From: Bacillota bacterium
GTDB taxonomy: Bacteria; Bacillota; Clostridia; Ch29
Direction: 5' to 3'
Length of the DNA: 64,000 nucleotides
NCBI GenBank assembly: GCA_013540605.1
Contig: JABVCK010000009.1
Location: forward strand, 269,942 to 333,941
In this document: positions 51,806 through 59,033 of the stretch, in pieces
How the letters are laid out: every line of letters begins with the position of its first letter
Numbering within the stretch: position 1 is the stretch's first letter
Position numbers and translations under genes: made by a program
Notes under the pieces: model-generated
Seen by the model: the letters and a program-made list of their open reading frames with translations, nothing else
What the model was told of the DNA's origin: nothing
Database searches by the model: none

Positions 51806-51893
51806 AGTGGTATTTGTGAATGATTAAAAAGGTTTGGTAATGGTTATTTATTAAAAATTTACTTTTAGGGAGTTTATTAAGGGAGGGATAGGA

Positions 51894-52628
51894 TTGAAAA
51901 AACTGCAAGCGCTGTTTTTGGTATTTATGTTGGTTGTTTTATGCGCTAATCCGGCATTAGCATCCTCTAATAAAAATGAATTTGACGAAATACTAAAAAG
52001 TAAAGATGTAATACAAGATGTTTTGCCCGATAGTATATATGATAAATATGTAAACGATAATAATGTAGATAGGTTCGGAAATATTGGTATTGAAGCTATT
52101 GTAGATTACTATTTATATGTACCAATATTTAATCAAGGCGATTCAAGATGGAAAAATGATATTATGTTACCAGACGGGTATACTATTGGTGCCAAAGGGT
52201 GTGCATTAACTAGTACTGCAATGGTTTTTAAATACTTTGGTGTAAATACCGATCCAGGTGTACTAAATCAAGAAATGGGAGATGCAGCTTGTCCTTTTAA
52301 TTGGTGGGCAGCTCCTAGCCGTGCTGGTCATGGAATGGTTGAACTTTTAACAGTTAGAGGAGATTCAAATCAAACCGAAATTCCACTTGTTGAATTTTAT
52401 AACATAGCAGTTGCTGCTTTAGAAGATGGCAATCCAGTAATAATAGGTATGGTAAAACCTAATGGTGGTACTCACTTTGTCACAGTGAAAGCTGTTTATG
52501 GCGATGGTGTTACTCCTGACGATTATACAGTTAATGATCCGGCCGGTGGTGTTGTAAGGAAATTAGATTATTATATTGAGGATTTAGGCTGGTATATTTA
52601 TCGAATTGTAGTGTACGGAAGAATTTAA
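51894..52628 (+). CDS. Secreted C39-like cysteine peptidase
   Basis: A 244-residue exported protein. The signal peptide (KKLQALFLVFMLVVLCANPALA, cleaved near residue 24) is followed by a helical region of about 55 residues and a papain-like C39_2 domain. The catalytic Cys is in AKGCALTSTAMVFKYFG, the His in GGTHFVTVKAV, and the Asp/Asn in YTVNDPAGG. Such domains are cell-surface peptidases or peptidoglycan-associated enzymes. The start is TTG with GGGAGGGATAGGA upstream. It is AT-rich and lies behind the structured leader and the agr locus, so it is a likely quorum-controlled output. Confidence 0.85.
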   Translation: MKKLQALFLVFMLVVLCANPALASSNKNEFDEILKSKDVIQDVLPDSIYDKYVNDNNVDRFGNIGIEAIVDYYLYVPIFNQGDSRWKNDIMLPDGYTIGAKGCALTSTAMVFKYFGVNTDPGVLNQEMGDAACPFNWWAAPSRAGHGMVELLTVRGDSNQTEIPLVEFYNIAVAALEDGNPVIIGMVKPNGGTHFVTVKAVYGDGVTPDDYTVNDPAGGVVRKLDYYIEDLGWYIYRIVVYGRI

Positions 52629-52641
52629 GTTGAATTAATTA

Positions 52642-52678
52642 ATAACTCAGGGTTTATTGCCAATAAACCCTGAGTTAT
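52642..52678 (+). terminator. Long hairpin after the C39-like gene
   Basis: ATAACTCAGGGTTTATTG (52642-52659) and its exact complement (52661-52678) leave a one-base gap, so the real loop is made of the last few pairs. There is no T tract; it may act as a terminator or an RNA stabiliser. Confidence 0.65.
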
Positions 52679-52725
52679 AACACTTAAATAACCAAATTAT
52701 TACATATAACAAAGGAGCATTATTT

Positions 52726-53259
52726 ATGGCTAGAATACGTAAAAGTTTTATTTTAGTGTTTATTATTATTTTTCTAGGAGTTAGTTGTAACATGAAACAA
52801 TTGTACAACGATCCTGCGTTATCAAAAGAACAGATGTTGCATTTAGTGAAACAAGGCGCTTATTTATATAGGTATTTATGTACAGGAGGGGAGGATGCAA
52901 AACCATATGAAAACGACTTTTCAACCATTATAATTACTGATGAAAAGATTAACTCAAAGGAGAAGATAGTAAATTTACTTACAGAAATATACACTGAGAA
53001 AGCTGCAAAAGATATTTATAATAGTCTAATGTTTAAAGAGGAAAATGGACAACTATTAAAACCAAATGCCGAATACGTTTTTACCGAAATATGGGATAAA
53101 ATTACAATAAAAAAGTTTTTTTATAAAGATAACAAAATCATAGCGGTATTTGAAGTCCCTCAAGAAGTAGGTGCTGAAATTTATGAGCCTCGGTTAATTG
53201 AAGTAGAATATGTGCTTAATGATAATAAAGAATGGAAACTAAATACAATAGTTACCTAG
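52726..53259 (+). CDS. Putative lipoprotein, IseA-like
   Basis: A 177-residue protein with a lipoprotein signal: a basic MARIRKSF, hydrophobic ILVFIIIFLG, and the lipobox GVSC with Cys at residue 21. The mature part begins with a short helix (EQMLHLVKQGAYLYRYL), then alternating strands and a KAAKDIYNSLMF segment. Length and order recall IseA/YoeB, the inhibitor of cell-wall DL-endopeptidases, but similarity by eye is weak. AAAGGAGC precedes the ATG. It follows the C39-like gene after a hairpin and shares its AT-rich composition, so both may have arrived together. Confidence 0.6.
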   Translation: MARIRKSFILVFIIIFLGVSCNMKQLYNDPALSKEQMLHLVKQGAYLYRYLCTGGEDAKPYENDFSTIIITDEKINSKEKIVNLLTEIYTEKAAKDIYNSLMFKEENGQLLKPNAEYVFTEIWDKITIKKFFYKDNKIIAVFEVPQEVGAEIYEPRLIEVEYVLNDNKEWKLNTIVT

Positions 53260-53374
53260 GTTTCGTAAGGTACTCTACCGAAAGGTCAGCTAATGCCTTT
53301 TCTTTGCGTTCAAGCTCCCTTTGTAGGGCTTTATAATCCTCCGGGGTTATATCTATATCTTTAAGTTCCCTGGG
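53252..53374 (-). pseudogene. Degenerate C-terminal coding fragment
   Basis: On the minus strand the sequence reads PRELKDIDITPEDYKALQRE followed by a charged helix ending in EYLTKPR and a stop at 53252. It looks like the end of a real protein, perhaps a transposase helper, but there is no start and the upstream reading is broken by stops. It overlaps the lipoprotein stop. Confidence 0.35.
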
Positions 53375-53519
53375 GTTTTTGGATTATCTTTTTAATGCTG
53401 CAATAGCTCCTTCTTCTACTGCTTCTCAATTTTTTTAAAATCAGAGAGATGGAGCCCATACTCTCTAAGTATTTGATAACGTATAATATTTTTCGCACAA
53501 TTGCATAAAGCCAACTCCT

Positions 53520-53663
53520 GGTGTAAATTGGAGATGACAAATAACCAAAAACACCGAAAAGGAGAATGCCTTTATGTCTGAGAAAATTATACACCTAAAT
53601 GAGGAAGCTTTTATATATCCAACCGTATATCCAAGAGGTGTACCAAGTGACTTGGACGTGTAA
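53520..53663 (+). mobile_element. IS256-family left-end remnant
   Basis: The sequence starts GTGTAAATTGGAGATGAC, like an IS256-type end, and then has GGAGAATGCCTTT ATG with a 29-codon frame opening MSEKIIHLNEE, the conserved start of many IS256 transposases. After this the frame turns into unrelated sequence. Only the first 150 bp of the element survive. From 53664 to 53909 there is nothing further I can support. Confidence 0.6.
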
Positions 53664-53909
53664 TTGGACAGGGTAGCGACATGAAAAATAAATTTAATAG
53701 AACAGCGAAGGCCAGCATTTTCAAAGGGTTTCAGGGGGGATGCCGGAGGGTATGATGTTTCTGGCAGGGTTGCGAGGCGCTTTGTTTTTTTTTAGAAGCA
53801 AAGCAGTAGCCGGGCAAGAGCAACCTTCGGAAGTAAAATGTACTTAATAATGTCAATATAAACCTATAATCCCTGTCACCGAATCATCCTTTCCCAATAA
53901 ACTGATAGT

Positions 53910-54245
53910 ATGAGGAAAAATATGAGAGAAAGGATGGTTGATGTGGCAGGAAGGGTCAGGAAGATGTTTCCCGGGGGCAACACCTCCCAGGGCTTTTACT
54001 CATACTACAGGTACATTATTCCGGAGGATGCAAGGAGGATATTTGTGATCAAGGGAGGACCGGGAGTAGGCAAGTCCAGTTTCATGAAGAAAATAGCTGA
54101 AGAGATGATAAAGCTGGGCTATGACGTAGAGCTGCACTATTGCTCATCGGACAACGATTCCCTGGACGGAGTGGTTATACCGGATAAAAATGTGGCTCTC
54201 ATTGACGGCACTTCGCCCCACAGGGTGGTTTCTACCTTAAAATAG
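53910..54245 (+). pseudogene. Truncated ATPase, PRK06851-like
   Basis: The first 105 residues or so of a P-loop ATPase usually about 360 residues long. Visible are RVRKMFPGGNTSQGFYSYYR, Walker A VIKGGPGVGKSSFMKKIAEE, then ELHYCSSDNDSLDGVVIPDK and ALIDGTSPH, where the homology stops. The following codons (RVVSTLK) are unrelated and the rest of the gene is absent. The function of the family is unknown. To 54531 there is no further gene. Confidence 0.65.
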
Positions 54246-54531
54246 AAGTAATTGGAATTTGGGTAGGTAAAATAAGCATAGAGGAGAAAAAACTGTTGTA
54301 TGATTCTACGGCCACCATTCTTTTGGTCCGTAGTATATATATTATACCTTTTTGGGACAAGGCATGCAATAAATGAGCTTCAAAGGTTTTAAGGCATCAT
54401 ATGCGCCAATTACTAATAACACTATATTTAGGTATGAAGTAGGTATGAAGTTGTAATATAGTATGATAAAATAAAGTTAAATAATTACAAATATAAGAAG
54501 CGATAAACAAGACTATGGGTGGTGATGAAGC

Positions 54532-54828
54532 ATGCCTGTAAAAAACAGTCAGATCACTGAATTGGAGAACACTATGATACAAAACAATTTGTTTGAAAGA
54601 TTCAGTTTAAGCAGAATCGGTGTATTCGGTTCAACTGCAAGAGGGGAACAATCTAATGACATAGACATTTTAATAGAGGATAATGTCGATTACAAGTCAT
54701 TGTCAGAACTTAGGGATGAGCTTCAAAGACTAATGAATAAGCGAATTGACATTGTTATTGCCAGGTATGCCAATCCTATCGTGCTTCATAGAGCCAAGAA
54801 GGAGGTCGTGTATGTTACCAAACATTAA
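54532..54828 (+). CDS. mntA: MNT-type nucleotidyltransferase antitoxin
   Basis: A 98-residue minimal nucleotidyltransferase. The active-site loop IGVFGSTARGEQSNDIDILIE carries GS and the two Asp of the GSx(10)DxD motif, and a third acidic site is in KRIDIVIARY. In characterised HEPN/MNT pairs this protein AMPylates the HEPN toxin and keeps it inactive. It overlaps the HEPN gene by 17 bases. Composition is AT-rich. It sits on the mobile segment next to the conjugation genes, consistent with an addiction or defence role. Confidence 0.88.
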   Translation: MPVKNSQITELENTMIQNNLFERFSLSRIGVFGSTARGEQSNDIDILIEDNVDYKSLSELRDELQRLMNKRIDIVIARYANPIVLHRAKKEVVYVTKH

Positions 54829-55150
54829 AAATGACCTTATGTATCTGCTGAATATCCTGGAATCTATTGAAAAAATACTGCTGTACTCCAAGGATTGCAC
54901 TGCTGCAGAGGAATTTTATGAAATGAATGACCAGCTAAACTTTAATGCTTCGCTAAACCTTTTTGCTAATATTGGTGAGAATATTGGCAAGCTCAGCGAC
55001 GAACTAAAACAGGCATATTGCGATGTTGACTGGAACCGGATAAAAGGTTTCAGAAACAGGATAGTGCATGATTACGTTAATATAGATACATTTATGGTGT
55101 TTGATATAATAATGAATGATTTGTCGTCTTGTCTCTTAAGGGCAGATTGA
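54812..55150 (+). CDS. hepT: HEPN domain ribonuclease toxin
   Basis: A 112-residue helical HEPN protein of the HepT type. The RNase motif R-x4-H is present as RNRIVHDY near residue 90, the same form as in active toxins, including the tyrosine that the MNT partner modifies. The upstream helices include YLLNILESIEKILLYS and NLFANIGENIGKLSDELK. The ATG at 54812 has GGAGG seven bases upstream and gives the family-typical length; the frame is open earlier but without signals. It overlaps the antitoxin gene at its 5' end and a tiny frame at its 3' end. Confidence 0.88.
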   Translation: MLPNIKNDLMYLLNILESIEKILLYSKDCTAAEEFYEMNDQLNFNASLNLFANIGENIGKLSDELKQAYCDVDWNRIKGFRNRIVHDYVNIDTFMVFDIIMNDLSSCLLRAD

Positions 55151-55263
55151 TGGAAATTGTTGCAAATCAACTTCATAACGGTAACTTTTATAAGGAAGAA
55201 TATGAGGAGGCTAAGAAAAGTTTTTATTACAGGCATGTGGATTTTGATACAATTAAATATTAG
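55150..55263 (+). CDS. Candidate 37-residue protein coupled to hepT
   Basis: Starts in the ATGA-type overlap with the hepT stop (55150). Reads MEIVANQLHNGNFYKEEYEE and ends HVDFDTIKY, a charged, aromatic, coding-like sequence. It may be the tail of a degraded third gene or a genuine small protein co-translated with the toxin-antitoxin pair. No ribosome site beyond the coupled stop. No family recognised. Confidence 0.35.
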   Translation: MEIVANQLHNGNFYKEEYEEAKKSFYYRHVDFDTIKY

Positions 55264-55337
55264 CTTCTGTTGAAGTAGTTCAAAATGCACTGTACACGGT
55301 GCATTTTTTATATATTTCCCCGAAGGGAGGTGAGAGA

Positions 55338-55664
55338 ATGGTAAACAACGTTGTACTGGTCGGCAGGCTGGTGAAGGATCCGGAGCTCAAGCAGGCGGGA
55401 GAGACTCCGGTATGCAGCTTTGTCCTTGCGGTGGACAGGAACTACAAGAACAGCGAAGGGGAGAGGGAAGCGGATTTTCTTCCGGTGGTTGCCTGGAGGA
55501 AACTGGGCGAAATATGCGCCGAGAACCTCAGCAAGGGAAGGCTGGTTGCAGTTACCGGCAGGATACAGGTGAGGAACTGGGAGGACGAGACATCCCAGAG
55601 GCACTATGTAACCGAGATAGTTGCGGAAGAAGTGAGATTCCTGGACAGACCGAAGGAGGCATAG
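55338..55664 (+). CDS. ssb: Single-stranded DNA-binding protein, short
   Basis: A 108-residue OB-fold protein: MVNNVVLVGRLVKDPELKQA, VCSFVLAVDRNYKN, DFLPVVAWRKLGEICAENLS and KGRLVAVTGRIQVRNWED. It lacks the flexible Gly-rich linker and acidic DDDIPF tip of chromosomal SSB, a form common on plasmids and conjugative elements. GGGAGGTGAG precedes the ATG. It leads the conjugation cluster; the next gene starts three bases after its stop. It would protect single-stranded transfer DNA. Confidence 0.93.
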   Translation: MVNNVVLVGRLVKDPELKQAGETPVCSFVLAVDRNYKNSEGEREADFLPVVAWRKLGEICAENLSKGRLVAVTGRIQVRNWEDETSQRHYVTEIVAEEVRFLDRPKEA

Positions 55665-55667
55665 GGG

Positions 55668-55985
55668 TTGAAAAGGGTATACATATCCTACCCGCGCAGG
55701 GGAGGCAGAGAGGGGTATTTAGAGGAGGTCTCAAGGATATGCTTCCAGATTGCCCGGACCCATGAGACGGTTATGCCCGTATCGCCACTGCACATGTTCG
55801 GGTTTCTGGACGACGGGGAGCCGGAAGACAGGGAGAAGCTGCTGGGGTATTGTCTCAACCTTATAAACGACTGCGACGAAGTGTGGATGTTCGGGGAGTG
55901 GCAGGAGTGCGAATGGTGCGTAAGGGAGGTGAATATGGCGAGGCTGCTGGGCAAGACGGTGAGGTACTGGGGCAAACTGGAATGA
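55668..55985 (+). CDS. DUF4406-like nucleoside-deoxyribosyltransferase-fold protein
   Basis: A 105-residue protein with the fold signature of nucleoside 2-deoxyribosyltransferase-like DUF4406 proteins: VYISYPRRGG at the start, PVSPLHMFGFLDDGEPEDRE in the middle, and LLGYCLNLINDCDEVWMFGE near residue 65, followed by CVREVNMARLLGKTV. Family members are common on phages and conjugative elements; their substrate is not known. The TTG start has AGGCATAGGGG upstream and is three bases after ssb. Confidence 0.75.
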   Translation: MKRVYISYPRRGGREGYLEEVSRICFQIARTHETVMPVSPLHMFGFLDDGEPEDREKLLGYCLNLINDCDEVWMFGEWQECEWCVREVNMARLLGKTVRYWGKLE

Positions 55986-56016
55986 TAACATAACAGAGCG
56001 AAGAGAGGTGAACTGT

Positions 56017-56274
56017 ATGAACAATGTTCCGGTGATAGGTTCCGGCGAGATGTCGAGTTTCCTGTGGAGCATCGCGAACTTTGTAATCAATGTGGGGATA
56101 GTCGTGGCGGTCATATTCATAGCGCTCAACGGGTACAGGTTCTTTACGAGCTCCTCCAACCCGCAGAGAAGGACCGAGAGCATGGTAGCGCTGGGATGGA
56201 GCATCCTCGGGGGAATAGTGGTTATAGGAGCGAAGTTTTTCGCCGGGGTTATCCTGGGCCTCAATCCTTTATAA
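56017..56274 (+). CDS. VirB2/TrbC-like conjugative pilin protein
   Basis: An 85-residue membrane protein with two hydrophobic helices (LWSIANFVINVGIVVAVIFIALNG and LGWSILGGIVVIGAKFFAGVIL) separated by a basic loop (NPQRRTE). This is the size and layout of VirB2/TrbC subunits of type IV secretion systems; in Gram-positive systems they probably form the membrane channel. GAGAGGTGAACT stands before the ATG. The loop motif FFTSSSNPQRRTESM recurs as FMRSGGNPNRRSEAM in the VirB6-like protein of the same cluster. Confidence 0.82.
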   Translation: MNNVPVIGSGEMSSFLWSIANFVINVGIVVAVIFIALNGYRFFTSSSNPQRRTESMVALGWSILGGIVVIGAKFFAGVILGLNPL

Positions 56275-56288
56275 GGAGGTCTTTTTTT

Positions 56289-56594
56289 ATGCGCTTTTAC
56301 AGGGTGCCTGTTCAGCTTGAAAAGGAAGAGAAGGTTTTCGGCGGCAGGATTTCGCTCAGACAATTTTTATACCTGGTAACCGGGGCGGGTGCCGGTGCGG
56401 CTTTCTTCCTGGCCATGTACAAGGATGGGATGGGGAGGGCCGCGGCGGCCTGGGTACTGTGTATTGCTGCAGGGGCCGGGATGGCCTTCACCAGAATAAG
56501 GGAGGTGGGTGTGGACAGGTATATACTGATGCTGGCGAGGTTCGGAGTTATGAGAAAGGCGTATCCCTTCAGGGGAGGAGGAAAGGGATGGTAG
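56289..56594 (+). CDS. PrgI/VirB3-like conjugation protein
   Basis: A 101-residue protein with two central transmembrane helices (QFLYLVTGAGAGAAFFLAMY and AAWVLCIAAGAGMAFT) between a charged N-terminal part (MRFYRVPVQLEKEEKVFGGR) and a basic C-terminus. This matches PrgI/TcpE/VirB3-type subunits that pair with the VirB4 ATPase. AAGGAGG is eight bases before the ATG. Its stop overlaps the start of the next gene. Confidence 0.82.
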   Translation: MRFYRVPVQLEKEEKVFGGRISLRQFLYLVTGAGAGAAFFLAMYKDGMGRAAAAWVLCIAAGAGMAFTRIREVGVDRYILMLARFGVMRKAYPFRGGGKGW

Positions 56595-57226
56595 GCATGT
56601 TCGGGATTAAAAGGGATGGGGCTCACTTCATGGATATTCAGGATATAAGGGACGGGATGATACATCTCAGGGGGAAAAGATACCGGTCCGTCGTTACGGC
56701 GGACCCCCTTAACTTTCTCCTTCTTTCAGGAGAGGAGCAGGAGTCGGTGGAGGCATCCTTCGGTTCGCTGATGATGTCCCTGTCCTTCCCGGTCCAGATA
56801 CTGATAAACACCAGGCCGGTGGATATGCGGGACACCGTCAGGGAACTGAGGAAGAACCTGGACGCTCTGCCAGGCAGCCTGGCGGAGTATGAAGCGGACC
56901 TGGAAAGGTTCCTGTCCTATTTTGCAGGGCAGATAATGATTACCGAAGCGTATGTAGTCGTGCCGTATGATGACAAAGGGGATGACTACGGCAAGGCAAG
57001 GGGCGAGCTGATGAGGAGGGCCGGAGCGGTGGCGGACGGGCTTTCGAAGTGCGGGGTAAATGCGAGGATGCTGGATACCCGGGAACTGGTCAGGTTCCTG
57101 TTCGCATTCTTTGATAAGGATACGTCCGTACGGGCGGAGGACCTTATCAGGGAAGGGGCTCTGGAATTGTGCAAGGTGGGGAGGGATGAAGATGAAATCG
57201 CTGAAGAAAAGAAAGAAGTCCGGTGA
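56588..57226 (+). CDS. VirB4-associated N-terminal-domain-like protein
   Basis: A 212-residue soluble protein. The region GMIHLRGKRYRSVVTADPLN followed by SLMMSLSFPVQILINTRPVD and ELRKNLDALPGSLAEYEADL resembles the N-terminal domain of VirB4/TraC ATPases as found separately in Gram-positive conjugative elements. No Walker motif is present; the motor domain is on the next gene, overlapping by about 35 bases. AGGAGG precedes the ATG. Likely a cytoplasmic subunit at the base of the secretion channel. Confidence 0.7.
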   Translation: MVGMFGIKRDGAHFMDIQDIRDGMIHLRGKRYRSVVTADPLNFLLLSGEEQESVEASFGSLMMSLSFPVQILINTRPVDMRDTVRELRKNLDALPGSLAEYEADLERFLSYFAGQIMITEAYVVVPYDDKGDDYGKARGELMRRAGAVADGLSKCGVNARMLDTRELVRFLFAFFDKDTSVRAEDLIREGALELCKVGRDEDEIAEEKKEVR

Positions 57227-59033
57227 AAAAGCGGCGGAGGGAGGGGTCTTCTCAAACGTTCCGTCGGTGGTTGAGCTCGTATCCCCGGACGGGTTCCTGG
57301 TGGACCGGGATTACGTACAGGTGGGGAAGCGGTACTACCGGATGTATGCGGTGTCGGACTATCCTCAGTCGCTGTATATTGGGTGGCTGGAGGAGGTTAA
57401 GCAGCTGGGGAATGTAGACATATCCGTACACGTCTTCCCCGGAGAGCCCAGGGATGTGGTCAACCAGCTCACCCGTAGGATTACCCAGTACAGGGCGCAG
57501 TACATGCTGGACGAGGAAAGCGGAAACATGTACGACCTGGGGGTCTTGAGGAGAGCGGTGCAGGACCTGGAAACCCTGAGGGAGGATATACAGATGAACA
57601 GGGACAGGCTGTACTACGTCACCCTTGTCGTTGCGGTGTCGGCGCTTTCACCGGAAGAGCTGGAGAAGAGCTCCAGGCTCCTGGAAGGGGTGCTGGCCGG
57701 GAGGTCTGTAAGGGCCAGGAGGGCGTTTCTGAGGCAGGACCAGGCCTACAGGTCCCTGGTCCCGGTGGGGGACAACAGGTACGGCGATTGCGCCAGGAAC
57801 TTCAACAACGGTGCGGCAGTGGCCCTGTTTCCCTTTGCCAGCCCGGAGTTCAGCCACAAGAAGGGTATACCGCTCGGGGTCAACCTTTTCACGGGCAGCC
57901 CGGTTATATTCGATAATTTTATAGGTCCTCCGGTCCTCACCAATATGAATGTGGGAATTTTCGCCCAGGCCGGGGCGGGAAAATCGTTTCTCAAGAAGCT
58001 GTTGGTGCTGAGGGGGGTGCTTTTGGGTATAAAGTCGGCCATGATAGATGTTGAGGGTGAGGATGTGCTCCTGACCGAGAAGGCGGGAGGGACGGTGGTA
58101 AGGATTAAAGTGGACGGCCGGCACGTGATAAACCCATTCGACCTTGAGGGGGAGGAAGGGGAAGACGGCGCTGAGGTTGACATACTGCAGAAGGTGAACG
58201 AGGTCAAGAACCTGGTGGGGATGATAGTGGAAGGCGTAGCCAGGGACAGGCTTACGGCGGTGGAGATGTCGGTTATAGAGGAAGCGGTGCAGGAGGAATA
58301 CGCATGCAGGGGAATATCCAAAGACCCGGACTCCCTGTATGAGGAGGACGACGGCCGGGGCGGGGAGTTCTACATAGGGCGAAGGAAGAAGGAGATGCCC
58401 ACCCTTTCATCCTTTGCAGAGAGGCTGGCCGGTAAAAAGGACGGGGAGCGGATTGCCGTCATACTCAAGCCTTTTCTAAGGGGAGGGACCTTGGGTATTT
58501 TCGACGGGCAGTCCAATGTAAACCTTAAGGAGGCGCCGCTGGTTTGCTTCGATATATCGGATATCAAGGACGAGTTTTTGAGGACCTATGCGATGTACGT
58601 GGTCACCGGCTGGATATGGGAGAAATTCGTCAAGAAGAACCCGTCGGCGAAGAAAAGGATAGTGGTGGACGAGGCGTGGATGTTCATGAAGTACCGGGAT
58701 ACGGCGCAGTTTTTGGAGAATCTGTCGAGGCGGGTAAGAAAGAGAAATGCGTCTCTCACGGTTGCATCCCAGAGCTTTATAGAGTTTTCAAATTCTCAGG
58801 AAGGCCGGGCGGTGCTCACCAATGCCGCTACGGTGTTTCTTATGAGGCAGGCTCCGACGGATATTGAGAACGTGCAGGAGGTATTCCGCCTCTCCGCCGG
58901 GCAGAGGGATTTCCTTTTGTCCTGCGGTGTGGGGGAGGCCCTGCTCATGGCCGGGAGGAACGCAACTGCGTTAAAGGTGGTGGCGAGCGATTATGAGAAG
59001 AAGCTTATCAGTACGGACCCGAACAGGGGTTAG
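57192..59033 (+). CDS. VirB4-family conjugation ATPase
   Basis: A 613-residue motor of the type IV secretion system. Walker A is in IFAQAGAGKSFLKKLLVLRG (near residue 260), Walker B in KRIVVDEAWMFMKY (near 495), followed by LSRRVRKRNASLTVASQSF, the usual VirB4/TraC segment, and FLMRQAPTDIENVQEVFRLS. The N-terminal third is the partner-binding domain. An ATG at 57186 is two codons upstream and also usable; GGGGAGGG precedes both. It overlaps the genes on both sides, so the whole block is one tightly packed operon. Confidence 0.92.
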   Translation: MKSLKKRKKSGEKAAEGGVFSNVPSVVELVSPDGFLVDRDYVQVGKRYYRMYAVSDYPQSLYIGWLEEVKQLGNVDISVHVFPGEPRDVVNQLTRRITQYRAQYMLDEESGNMYDLGVLRRAVQDLETLREDIQMNRDRLYYVTLVVAVSALSPEELEKSSRLLEGVLAGRSVRARRAFLRQDQAYRSLVPVGDNRYGDCARNFNNGAAVALFPFASPEFSHKKGIPLGVNLFTGSPVIFDNFIGPPVLTNMNVGIFAQAGAGKSFLKKLLVLRGVLLGIKSAMIDVEGEDVLLTEKAGGTVVRIKVDGRHVINPFDLEGEEGEDGAEVDILQKVNEVKNLVGMIVEGVARDRLTAVEMSVIEEAVQEEYACRGISKDPDSLYEEDDGRGGEFYIGRRKKEMPTLSSFAERLAGKKDGERIAVILKPFLRGGTLGIFDGQSNVNLKEAPLVCFDISDIKDEFLRTYAMYVVTGWIWEKFVKKNPSAKKRIVVDEAWMFMKYRDTAQFLENLSRRVRKRNASLTVASQSFIEFSNSQEGRAVLTNAATVFLMRQAPTDIENVQEVFRLSAGQRDFLLSCGVGEALLMAGRNATALKVVASDYEKKLISTDPNRG

